The notes below the pieces were generated by a model. It did not search any database and was not told where the DNA came from. It was given only the letters and a program-made list of their open reading frames with translations. The translations under genes and the position numbers were made by a program. Positions 8,050-15,927 of a DNA stretch of 50,585 bases are shown piece after piece (position 1 is the first letter of the stretch; each line of letters begins with the position of its first letter). The stretch comes from an uncultured bacterium (GTDB lineage Bacteria > Patescibacteriota > Saccharimonadia > Saccharimonadales > Saccharimonadaceae), in assembly GCA_903899655.1 (NCBI GenBank), contig CAIUKF010000017.1, positions 1-50,585 of the forward strand, given 5' to 3'.

Positions 8050-8745
8050 ATGACGCTTACGTTTCGTGCCAGGCGTACAATTATTGTTTTTATGTCATTG
8101 ATATTGATGACGTTTGTTATTAATTCCAATATGACTGGTCAAGTAAAATCGGCCGAAACAAAAAAAGTTATTGTGACAAACTTTAATCTGGCGGTTGATG
8201 CGCTGACGAAATTAGAAATTAAAGGTCGTGCGCCAAAAACTGATTATGCGCGCGAACAATTTGGTGCTAATTGGTTAGTTAAAAATGGTTGTGACACGCG
8301 AAATATTATTTTACATCGAGACTTAATCAATGCCGTAGTTGATGAAAGCTGTAATGTTGTTAGTGGCACATTAAACGACCCTTATGCGGGTAAAGTAATT
8401 GAATTTAAAAGAGGTAGTAGTACCAGTAATGCTGTTCAGATTGACCATGTGGTGGCGTTATCTGATGCTTGGCAAAAAGGAGCGCAGCAATGGACCTTAA
8501 ATCAACGTATCGCCTTGGCAAATGATCCGCTGGAATTGTTGGCGGTGGATGGAGCCGCTAATCTGGAAAAAAGCGATAGTGACGCCGCAACTTGGTTGCC
8601 GTCCAACAAATCTTTTCGCTGTGAATATGTCGCCAGACAGATTGCTGTCAAGCAAAAATATAATCTGTGGGTAACTAGCGCCGAACATGACGCAATTGCC
8701 TTAGTTTTGACTAAATGCTCCAACCAATTATTGCCAAGCCCGTGA
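8050..8745 (+). CDS. Secreted HNH-like nuclease (DUF1524 / GmrSD C-terminal type)
   Basis: From the ATG at 8050 the protein has 231 residues. It begins with RARR and a hydrophobic signal or anchor segment (about residues 10-27). The mature part carries NGCDTRNIILHRDL, a C-V-V-S-G turn, DPYAGKVIEF, the metal-binding VQIDHVVALSDAW, then LANDPLELLAV and NLEKSD, ending with a Cys-rich C-EYVARQ segment. This is the HNH-like DUF1524 arrangement of secreted nucleases. An upstream in-frame Met at 7957 lies inside the divergent pepN; CATAAT at 8038-8043, 6 nt before 8050, supports the shorter leaderless start. A likely role is degrading external nucleic acid to supply nucleotides. That role is inferred. 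Confidence 0.85.
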   Translation: MTLTFRARRTIIVFMSLILMTFVINSNMTGQVKSAETKKVIVTNFNLAVDALTKLEIKGRAPKTDYAREQFGANWLVKNGCDTRNIILHRDLINAVVDESCNVVSGTLNDPYAGKVIEFKRGSSTSNAVQIDHVVALSDAWQKGAQQWTLNQRIALANDPLELLAVDGAANLEKSDSDAATWLPSNKSFRCEYVARQIAVKQKYNLWVTSAEHDAIALVLTKCSNQLLPSP

Positions 8746-8759
8746 ATTTGGAGTATAAT
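8731..8759 (+). promoter_or_regulatory. nusA promoter
   Basis: TTGCCA (8731-8736), a 17-bp spacer and TATAAT (8754-8759). The predicted start near 8766 gives a leader of about 80 nt before nusA. The -35 box overlaps the end of the nuclease gene. Confidence 0.75.
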
Positions 8760-8780
8760 GAGATTAGTACATTGCATTTC

Positions 8781-8828
8781 GTCGGCCGGCAGGTCGGCTT
8801 TTTTAATACCAATTCGCTGGCCAGCGAA
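8781..8828 (+). promoter_or_regulatory. Structured nusA leader: GC-rich hairpin with T-run, then 16-nt palindrome
   Basis: GTCGGCCGGCAGGTCGGC followed by TTTTTT (8781-8802) resembles a short terminator. It is followed by the perfect palindrome TTCGCTGGCCAGCGAA (8813-8828), ending 7 nt before the AAGGAG of nusA. The order promoter, terminator-like hairpin, second hairpin and SD would fit attenuation or autoregulation of nusA. That is an inference. Confidence 0.45.
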
Positions 8829-8845
8829 GAAAATAAGGAGAAAAT

Positions 8846-9967
8846 ATGGAAGAAATAAATATTAAACAATTAGTCCTAGCAGTACATACTATTGCCGAGG
8901 AAAAGAATTTACCAGAAGAGACAGTTATGTCTGTTATTGAGCAAGCAATTGCGGCTGCATGGCGCCGTGACAATGGCGAACGTGATCAAGAAGTTCGCAG
9001 TGAGTTAAATATCAATGATGGCACCGCTAAAGTCTTCGTGGCTCGTGAAGTTGTCGAAGAAGTCGGATCAGATGCTGTCGAAATCAGCCTAGTCGATGCC
9101 AAAAAAGTTAAAAAAGATGCCGTTATTGGCGATATTATCGAAGAAAGTCATGACGTCACGTCATTTGGTCGCGTTGCTGCTCAGACCGCTAAACAAGTTG
9201 TTTTGCAACGTTTACGTGAAGCTGAACGTGAAGTTGTCTTGGGTGAATATGAAGACAAAATCGGTACCGTTGTTAACGGAACCGTCCAACGCGTCGAACC
9301 ACGTGTCATCCGAGTTGAACTTGGCAAAGCATCTGGTATTATTCCTCAAAGCGAACAAATTCAAGGTGAATATTACACCGTTGGTAACCGCATCAAAGTT
9401 TACATCAAAGACATCGAACGCGATAATCGTGGTTCACAATTGATTTTAAGTCGTGGTAACGAAGAATTTGTAGCATATTTATTCCGCCAAGAAGTTCCTG
9501 AACTTGAAACTGGTGCTGTTGAAATTAAAGCTATTGCCCGTGAAGCCGGTCGTCGCACTAAAATTGCTGTTGCCAGCACCGTACCTGGAATTGACCCAGT
9601 TGGTACATTTGTCGGTGGTCACGGAACTCGCGTTCAAGCCGTTATGAACGAAATCGGCAGTCAAGAGAAGATTGATATTATTGCTTTTGATGAAAATCAA
9701 GAACAATTTATCAAAAATGCACTTAGCCCAGCTGAAGTTGCCAAGGTTGATATCGATGAAAAAGGTAAACGCGTAACGGTATTTGTTAACGAAGACCAAC
9801 AATCGATTGCGATTGGTCGTGCTGGACAAAACGTTCGCCTAGCCAGCCGTTTAACTGGTTATGAAATTGATATTAATCAAGTTATCGTTGCTAAACCAGC
9901 TGCGCCAGCGCCTCGTAAAAACATTGAGGACAGCTTGCTAGACGCTCTTGAAAAATCAGCCGAGTAG
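8846..9967 (+). CDS. nusA: Transcription termination/antitermination protein NusA
   Basis: NusA binds RNA polymerase and modulates pausing, termination and antitermination. The 373-residue protein has the N-terminal polymerase-binding domain (to about 125), an S1 domain (GTVVNGTVQRVEPRVIRVELG onward, about 135-200) and two KH domains (GIDPVGTFVGGHGTRVQAV, and SIAIGRAGQNVRLASRLTG near 330). The acidic C-terminal repeats of the E. coli protein are absent, as in many other bacteria. A good SD, AAGGAG at 8835-8840, precedes the start. The usual neighbours (rimP upstream, infB downstream) are missing. The leader is structured, and a strong terminator built on a dispersed repeat follows. Confidence 0.97.
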   Translation: MEEINIKQLVLAVHTIAEEKNLPEETVMSVIEQAIAAAWRRDNGERDQEVRSELNINDGTAKVFVAREVVEEVGSDAVEISLVDAKKVKKDAVIGDIIEESHDVTSFGRVAAQTAKQVVLQRLREAEREVVLGEYEDKIGTVVNGTVQRVEPRVIRVELGKASGIIPQSEQIQGEYYTVGNRIKVYIKDIERDNRGSQLILSRGNEEFVAYLFRQEVPELETGAVEIKAIAREAGRRTKIAVASTVPGIDPVGTFVGGHGTRVQAVMNEIGSQEKIDIIAFDENQEQFIKNALSPAEVAKVDIDEKGKRVTVFVNEDQQSIAIGRAGQNVRLASRLTGYEIDINQVIVAKPAAPAPRKNIEDSLLDALEKSAE

Positions 9968-9969
9968 AA

Positions 9970-10066
9970 AATAGCTAATGGCTATTGGAATGTGGCTATT
10001 GGCTAATTACCAATAGCCACTTTTTGTATTTTGCCATATTCCAATTGCTATATTCTAATAGCCAAT
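9970..10066. repeat. Dispersed GGCTATTGG/CCAATAGCC intergenic repeat, copy A
   Basis: The nusA-clpC gap is filled by related segments: AATGGCTATTGGAATGTGG, then CCAATAGCCAC, then GCCATATTCCAATTGC and CTAATAGCCAATAAGG. The same words recur after the PIN-TRAM gene and after tig. Confidence 0.65.
9992..10025 (+). terminator. Terminator after nusA built on the GGCTATTGG repeat
   Basis: GTGGCTATTGG (9992-10002) pairs perfectly with CCAATAGCCAC (10010-10020), with a 7-nt loop and TTTTT after it. Confidence 0.85.
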
Positions 10067-10084
10067 AAGGTATAATAGTAATGT

Positions 10085-12568
10085 ATGGCTGATGAGTTTG
10101 CAGAATTTGTTTCGCACTTGACCGACAACGCGCGGACTAGCCTGCATCACGCAAATATTATTGCACAAGGCTATGGAAGTTCGTATGTTGGGACAGAGCA
10201 TTTATTGCTGGGTATTTTAGCCCAGGTATCTTCGGTTGGCGCTAAATTATTAGCCGATGCTGGCGTTACATTGGAACGGGCGCGAGTTGCTTTGAATCTG
10301 GCGCCACTAACTGTAATTGTTAATCCTGAAGCCAAGGGTCTTAGCGAAACTGCAAAGCTGACATTAAAAATGAGTTGGGATATTGCACAGGAATTTCATC
10401 AAGACTTTTTAGGGACTGAACATATTTTATACAGCATTATTTCTCAACGTAACGCCCGAGCAGCGGTTTTATTGCGTGATATGGGCATTGATTTAAACGA
10501 ATTAAATATGCAACTTGAAGAGTATATTGATCGTCAAACTAATGGGTTTATGAATGATCATCAGTCAACTCCAACCTACATCGAAAAAAAGACTAAGTCC
10601 AAGCCAAAAGGTTCGTTGATTTCATTTGGCACTGATTTAACAGCTCTAGCAAAAGCCGGCAAATTAGACCCCGTTATTGGTCGTGAAGTTCAAGAAGAAC
10701 GCGCGATTACGATTTTAAGCCGTCGCACTAAAAATAATCCAGTATTAATTGGTGAACCTGGTGTCGGTAAGACAGCGATTGCTGAAGGTTTGGCGCAAAG
10801 AATTGCCAGTGAAAACGTGCCCGAGCATCTGTTGGATAAACACATAATTCAGCTTGATTTAGCTGGCATGATTGCTGGTACAAAATACCGTGGTGAATTT
10901 GAAGAACGTTTGAAAAAAGTTATTGACGAATTGCAGCAGCAAAAAAATATTATCCTATTTATTGACGAAATACATCTGTTAGTTGGTGCTGGCTCGGCTG
11001 AAGGTTCGATTGATGCCGCCAATATTTTAAAACCAGCTTTGGCGCGCGGTGAATTACGTTTAATTGGCGCCACGACATCCGAAGAGTATCGTCGATATAT
11101 CGAAAAAGACAGTGCCTTGGAACGACGTTTGCAAACAATTGTCGTGCCTGAGCCCAGTCTAAAAGACACAATTGCCATCTTGAAAGGTTTGCGAGCTCGT
11201 TATGAAAAACATCATGGCGTCAGTATGAGCGACGAAATTATTGATGATGCGGTCTATATGGCCGATCGTTATGTCAGTGAACGATTTATGCCCGACAAGG
11301 CGATTGATGTGATTGATGAAGCGGCCGCCTTGGTTCGTGTAAAATCTGGCCAAAAGCCCAGTCGATTGCGCGATTTTGCTAAGCAATTAAATAATTTGAA
11401 TGAAAAAATGGAAGAAGCGGTGTTGGCTGAAGATTACGAACGGGCGGCTTTATATAAAACCAGAATCAGCCAAATTAATTTTAAAATTAATGAAACGCGC
11501 GAAGAATCTGACAGTAAAACCCCAGTCGTTTTAACGAGCGATGACATTGCTTATGCGGTGGCGTCAATGACTGGTATTCCAGTAAAACGTTTGCAAAAGT
11601 CTGAGGCAAATATGCTACGAAATCTTGAAAAACACTTGTCGAAATATATAATTGGTCAAGAAGAAGCAGTTACCAAAGTCTCAAGGGCTATCAGGCGCAG
11701 CCGTAGTGGCGTAGCCGACAGTCATCGACCAATTGGATCATTTGTTTTCATGGGTCCGACAGGTGTTGGTAAAACTGAACTAGCAAAAGTATTAGCACGC
11801 GAAGTATTTGGCAGTGATAGCTCGTTGATTAAAATTGATATGAGTGAATTTGGCGAAAAGCACACTGCCAGTCGTTTGGTCGGCGCACCAGCTGGGTATG
11901 TTGGTTATGATGATGGCGGACAATTGACTGACAAGATTCGTCGTCAACCGTATAGTGTGGTTTTATTCGATGAAATTGAAAAAGCCCACCGTGATGTCTT
12001 TAATTTACTGTTACAAATTCTTGAAGATGGCACATTAACAGATGCCAAAGGTCGCAAAGTAAGTTTCAGTAACTCTATAATTATTTTGACCAGTAATTTA
12101 GGTGCTGATTTTATGGTCAAAGAATCAAGTTTAGGTTTTCATGCGGTAACAAAAAGTGATGAGAAAAAACTAGACCAAGCACACCAAGACAACATCGAGG
12201 CGGCCGAGGCGGCGCTGGCCAGAATTATGCGGCCTGAACTAATTAATCGGTTTGACGCTGTGGTCACTTTCCGGGCTTTGATACGACCACAAATTGGTAA
12301 AATATTTGATAATTTGATTGAAGAACTGCAGCAAAGATTAGTGACTAAAGGTATTCATTTAGTAATTAAGCCAGCTGTCAAAAAATTCATCATCAAAAAA
12401 GGTTACAGCGAAAAATTTGGAGCCAGACCACTGCGTCGAACAATCCAAGATGAGTTAGAGCATCGTATTGCTGACGGCATTTTGTCATCAAGCTATGAAC
12501 GTGGTAGTGTATTAATAGTCAGTATAAAAAGTGGGGATATTCAGATTAATGTTGCAACGGAAGTATAG
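10085..12568 (+). CDS. clpC: ATP-dependent Clp protease ATP-binding subunit ClpC
   Basis: A class 1 Hsp100 unfoldase that feeds substrates to ClpP. The 827-residue protein has two N-terminal Clp repeats (about 5-150), AAA-1 with Walker [10 protein letters not shown] near 223, a UVR-type middle region (about 430-470, [18 protein letters not shown]) and AAA-2 with Walker [10 protein letters not shown] near 557 plus sensor [14 protein letters not shown] near the C-terminus. The UVR region identifies ClpC rather than ClpA or ClpB. Its probable partner clpP is at 41961. TATAAT at 10071-10076 lies 8 nt before the ATG, so the mRNA is probably leaderless. The 3' end overlaps the next gene. Confidence 0.96.
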   Translation: MADEFAEFVSHLTDNARTSLHHANIIAQGYGSSYVGTEHLLLGILAQVSSVGAKLLADAGVTLERARVALNLAPLTVIVNPEAKGLSETAKLTLKMSWDIAQEFHQDFLGTEHILYSIISQRNARAAVLLRDMGIDLNELNMQLEEYIDRQTNGFMNDHQSTPTYIEKKTKSKPKGSLISFGTDLTALAKAGKLDPVIGREVQEERAITILSRRTKNNPVLIGEPGVGKTAIAEGLAQRIASENVPEHLLDKHIIQLDLAGMIAGTKYRGEFEERLKKVIDELQQQKNIILFIDEIHLLVGAGSAEGSIDAANILKPALARGELRLIGATTSEEYRRYIEKDSALERRLQTIVVPEPSLKDTIAILKGLRARYEKHHGVSMSDEIIDDAVYMADRYVSERFMPDKAIDVIDEAAALVRVKSGQKPSRLRDFAKQLNNLNEKMEEAVLAEDYERAALYKTRISQINFKINETREESDSKTPVVLTSDDIAYAVASMTGIPVKRLQKSEANMLRNLEKHLSKYIIGQEEAVTKVSRAIRRSRSGVADSHRPIGSFVFMGPTGVGKTELAKVLAREVFGSDSSLIKIDMSEFGEKHTASRLVGAPAGYVGYDDGGQLTDKIRRQPYSVVLFDEIEKAHRDVFNLLLQILEDGTLTDAKGRKVSFSNSIIILTSNLGADFMVKESSLGFHAVTKSDEKKLDQAHQDNIEAAEAALARIMRPELINRFDAVVTFRALIRPQIGKIFDNLIEELQQRLVTKGIHLVIKPAVKKFIIKKGYSEKFGARPLRRTIQDELEHRIADGILSSSYERGSVLIVSIKSGDIQINVATEV

Positions 12569-13559
12569 CAAAGCCACAGTATTATTAAACGTTATTATCT
12601 GTGTATTATTATTGCTGGTATCTTACTCAATAATCGTGAATCGGCAGTATATTATTGACCAAATTACGGTTTGGCAATTTCAATCGACTAGTCAGCTTGA
12701 TAATTTAGTTGATCGTTCGGGGTTGAATGATTATGGTAAGTTTTTGTACCATGCTAGTCAGCCGAATTTAGATGCAACTCAGACTTTTAATGAAGAGTGT
12801 GATCGGATTGAGAATACAACTTCAATTTTGGGCTGTTATAAAAATAGTCGAATTTATATCTATGACATATCGGACGCGCAACTGGATGGTATTCGTGAAG
12901 TAACGGCGACCCATGAAACTTTGCACGCAGCCTATGAGCGGTTAAGTACTAGTGAACAGCTTAAGATTAATGTTCTATTAGATGCAGAATATTCTAAATT
13001 AGCAGGAAATAAAGATTATACTGACCGCATGGCATTTTATGCTCGGACTGAACCTGGCGAACGGGATAATGAGTTACACTCTGTGATTGGTACTGAAATT
13101 GCTGATATCAGTCCTGAACTTGAAACATATTACAGTAAATATTTTTCGAATCGACAAAAAGTAGTGTCCTTAAATACAAAATACAGCAGTGTGTTTATTA
13201 ATTTAAAGAACAAAGCAAATGCGCTAGCAACTCAATTAAACGCATTATCGACCAGTATTAATAGTCAATCGGCTGAATATAATGCAGAAGCTATTATCTT
13301 GAATAAAGATATTGCGACATTTAATTCGAAAGCCAACGGTGGTGGTTTTACTTCAAGCTCACAATTTAATTATGAACGAGCAATTTTATCGTCGCGTGTG
13401 GCAACAGCTAATGAGCTACGTGATAGTGTAAATAACGATATCGCAACTTACGCCGCAACATTAAAAGAATATAATTCAATCGCAACCGAGTCAAAGACTT
13501 TATATAATACAGTCGATAGTACTCTCGCGCCGGCACCATCGGTAACGCCATCGACATAG
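12549..13559 (+). CDS. Membrane-anchored protein with HEXXH motif and coiled coil
   Basis: A 336-residue protein from the ATG at 12549 (an upstream Met lies at 12531). It has a short basic N-terminus, one membrane segment (about 10-30), then an outside domain. That domain contains THETLHAAYERLS at about residues 121-133, a perfect HEXXH zinc-protease signature. About 50 residues later comes NELHSVIGTEIADI, which could give the third Glu ligand. The rest is a long helical region (about 200-300) and a Pro/Thr/Ser tail. The start lies inside clpC (20-nt overlap), suggesting translational coupling. I do not recognise the family; a membrane-tethered gluzincin-like peptidase is the best guess. Confidence 0.7.
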   Translation: MLQRKYSKATVLLNVIICVLLLLVSYSIIVNRQYIIDQITVWQFQSTSQLDNLVDRSGLNDYGKFLYHASQPNLDATQTFNEECDRIENTTSILGCYKNSRIYIYDISDAQLDGIREVTATHETLHAAYERLSTSEQLKINVLLDAEYSKLAGNKDYTDRMAFYARTEPGERDNELHSVIGTEIADISPELETYYSKYFSNRQKVVSLNTKYSSVFINLKNKANALATQLNALSTSINSQSAEYNAEAIILNKDIATFNSKANGGGFTSSSQFNYERAILSSRVATANELRDSVNNDIATYAATLKEYNSIATESKTLYNTVDSTLAPAPSVTPST

Positions 13560-13573
13560 GCTATAATGAAATA

Positions 13574-14929
13574 ATGGTAAAATCAAAAACCCAGTTTATC
13601 TGTCAAAATTGTGGCGCAAGTTATCCTAAATGGATAGGTAAGTGTGATAACTGTGGTGAATGGAATACACTAGTCGAGCAAGCGGCTGTTTCGACAGGTA
13701 AGTCAGTTGTATCGCGGGGTGAGTCATCCGGTAAAGTTTTAACCGTACAAACGATGCGCTCAATATCCAACAAAGAAAGTATTAAACGTTTAGCGACTGG
13801 ATTTAAGGATTTGGACGACGTTTTGGGCGGTGGAATTTTGCTGGGCGGTGTCGTTTTGTTGGCGGGACAGCCTGGAATCGGCAAAAGTACATTATTATTG
13901 CAAGTCTCGGCCTTTGTCGCTAAAAGTGAAGCGGTTTTATACGCCAGTGGCGAGGAATCAGCCGGTCAAGTCAAATTACGCGCCCAACGATTAGGTGCTG
14001 AAACCAGCGAACAACTTAGTTTTGCTTCCAGCACTAGTGCCGATGATATTGCGGCCACTATTCGGTCTGGCGGGTATAAATTAGTTGTAATTGATTCAAT
14101 TCAAACCTTGGCACTCGACGAAATAACATCTGCGCCGGGTACTGTCAGTCAAATCACTAATAGCAGTAATGTTATTATTAGGGCAGCTAAACAATCTGGG
14201 GCGGCAGTTATTTTGGTCGGTCATGTTACCAAAGAAGGCAGTATTGCTGGTCCAAAAGTTTTAGAGCATCTAGTTGATGTTGTATTGCAGTTCGAAGGCG
14301 ATCGTTACGGTGGGTTCAAGATTGTTCGGGCAGTTAAAAACCGGTTTGGGTCTACCAGTGAAGCGGCTATTTTTGAAATGTATCAAGAAGGCTTGCGACT
14401 GGTCGAAAATCCGTCGGCGGCGCTGCTGGCCGAACGTCAAAATTCGGACGGATCAGTAGTTTTAGCTACCCTAGAAGGCACGCGACCACTACTGGTTGAA
14501 ATTCAGGCCCTTGTTAATCCCACCAGTTTCGGTTATCCTAAGCGTACTGCTAGTGGGTTTGATTTAAACCGATTGAACTTGCTGATTGCAGTCCTAGAGC
14601 GCCGCACCAAACTGAATTTATCTGATAAAGACATATATATTAACGTGGTTGGCGGGCTAAAACTTAATGACCAAGCAGCTGATTTGGCGATTTGCATGGC
14701 AATTGCCAGCGCTGCAGCTGGACGTCGAATCGATGACGGGGTAGTCGTATTTGGCGAAGTTGGACTCGGTGGCGAAATTCGGTCAGTATTATCAGCTGAT
14801 CGACGCGTAGCTGAGGCTAAAAAACTAGGATTTACAGTGGCGATTGCCCCAAAAAGCGTCGCCAAAAACACATTTATTAAAGGTGTCAGTGATTTGCGCA
14901 CAGCACTGATTGACTACCTACAAAAGTAG
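13574..14929 (+). CDS. radA: DNA repair protein RadA (Sms)
   Basis: A RecA-like helicase that promotes branch migration during recombination and transformation. The 451-residue protein has the N-terminal C4 zinc finger (CQNCGASYPKWIGKCDNCGEW), a RecA core with Walker A GQPGIGKST near residue 98, the RadA-specific KNRFG motif near 255, and a Lon-protease-like C-terminal domain (about 300-451). All four zinc cysteines are kept, unlike in RpoC and PilB in this window. TATAAT at 13562-13567 lies 6 nt before the ATG, implying a leaderless mRNA. Confidence 0.96.
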   Translation: MVKSKTQFICQNCGASYPKWIGKCDNCGEWNTLVEQAAVSTGKSVVSRGESSGKVLTVQTMRSISNKESIKRLATGFKDLDDVLGGGILLGGVVLLAGQPGIGKSTLLLQVSAFVAKSEAVLYASGEESAGQVKLRAQRLGAETSEQLSFASSTSADDIAATIRSGGYKLVVIDSIQTLALDEITSAPGTVSQITNSSNVIIRAAKQSGAAVILVGHVTKEGSIAGPKVLEHLVDVVLQFEGDRYGGFKIVRAVKNRFGSTSEAAIFEMYQEGLRLVENPSAALLAERQNSDGSVVLATLEGTRPLLVEIQALVNPTSFGYPKRTASGFDLNRLNLLIAVLERRTKLNLSDKDIYINVVGGLKLNDQAADLAICMAIASAAAGRRIDDGVVVFGEVGLGGEIRSVLSADRRVAEAKKLGFTVAIAPKSVAKNTFIKGVSDLRTALIDYLQK

Positions 14930-14958
14930 CCTGTCGACTGACAGGACAAGGAGAAAAA

Positions 14959-15873
14959 ATGGAAATTATTATAATAGCGTTACTGCTGATTATTGCGGCA
15001 GAAGCATCATATTTAGTAGCTGTTAACACGAAAAAACTATCACATAAAAAAGAAATTAGACCGATTTTCGTTGATACCTCAGTTTTAATCGATGGTCGGA
15101 TTATAGCCGTTGCTCAATCTGGTTTTATAGGCGGCACATTAAATATTCCACGCAGCGTCATTGGTGAATTGCAATATCTGGCTGATCACGCTGACAGTGA
15201 AAAGCGGTCACGGGCTCGTCATGGACTAGACAACGTGACTGAACTTCAGAATATGCCAAACGTCAAAGTTGAGATATTTCAAGATGGTAGTAAAGCTGCC
15301 GAAGGTGTTGATGAGCGATTACTAAAACTAGCCAAACAATACCAAGGCTCAATTTGCACAATTGATTATAACCTGAATAAAGTTGCTCAAGTTGAGGGAA
15401 TTACAGTTCTAAACGTCAATGATTTAGCGATGAGTTTGCGTATGGCATACTTACCAGGCGAAAAGATGCTGCTGGAGCTGTCTGGGAAGGGCCAGGACGC
15501 ACATCAGGCGGTTGGACACCTTACGGATGGCACGATGGTTGTAGTCGAACATGCCAGTAATCAGATAGGTAAAACCGTCGAAATTGAATTTATTCGAAGT
15601 TTGCAAACGGCTGCTGGCAAGATGATGTTTGCTAAAACAACGAAACCAGTCGAAAAAGCTATTGCGCCAATCGATAATCGAAAACAGAATAACAATAAAC
15701 AGCGACCTGCAATCAGGCAGACGGTTCAAAATCAGCAACCACCCAAAACTTTTCATAGTGATTCAAATGATCAACGTTTGGCCAATCGCCCAAAACGTCA
15801 CAAGCAGTATAAAAACAACAACCGCTCAGCTAATAAAGAACAAGGTTTGATTGATCTAGTTAATAAGCAGTAG
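14959..15873 (+). CDS. PIN-TRAM domain protein (YacL-like)
   Basis: One N-terminal membrane segment (about 1-22) precedes a PIN nuclease-like domain with acidic residues in FVDTSVLIDGRI (about 37-48), a Glu in VIGELQYLADHAD, and ICTIDYNLNKVA. A TRAM RNA-binding domain follows (about 170-225, GQAVGHLTDGTMVVVEHA-like). This is the YacL architecture. The last about 75 residues are Asn/Gln/Lys/Arg-rich and likely disordered, suited to RNA binding. A perfect SD, AAGGAG at 14948-14953, precedes the start. The 29-nt gap from radA contains CCTGTC/GACAGG, a small hairpin, so it is probably cotranscribed with radA. The RNA target is unknown. Confidence 0.88.
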   Translation: MEIIIIALLLIIAAEASYLVAVNTKKLSHKKEIRPIFVDTSVLIDGRIIAVAQSGFIGGTLNIPRSVIGELQYLADHADSEKRSRARHGLDNVTELQNMPNVKVEIFQDGSKAAEGVDERLLKLAKQYQGSICTIDYNLNKVAQVEGITVLNVNDLAMSLRMAYLPGEKMLLELSGKGQDAHQAVGHLTDGTMVVVEHASNQIGKTVEIEFIRSLQTAAGKMMFAKTTKPVEKAIAPIDNRKQNNNKQRPAIRQTVQNQQPPKTFHSDSNDQRLANRPKRHKQYKNNNRSANKEQGLIDLVNKQ

Positions 15874-15876
15874 GAA

Positions 15877-15926
15877 ATGGCTAATGGCTATTGGAATATG
15901 GCAAATTACAATAACGCCAATAGCCA
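15877..15926. repeat. Dispersed GGCTATTGG/CCAATAGCC intergenic repeat, copy B
   Basis: GGCTATTGG (15886-15894) and CCAATAGCC (15917-15925) flank AATATGGCAAATTACAATAACG. This matches copy C after tig at nearly every position. It lies between the convergent PIN-TRAM and penicillin-binding genes and may act as a bidirectional terminator. Confidence 0.65.
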
Positions 15927-15927
15927 A

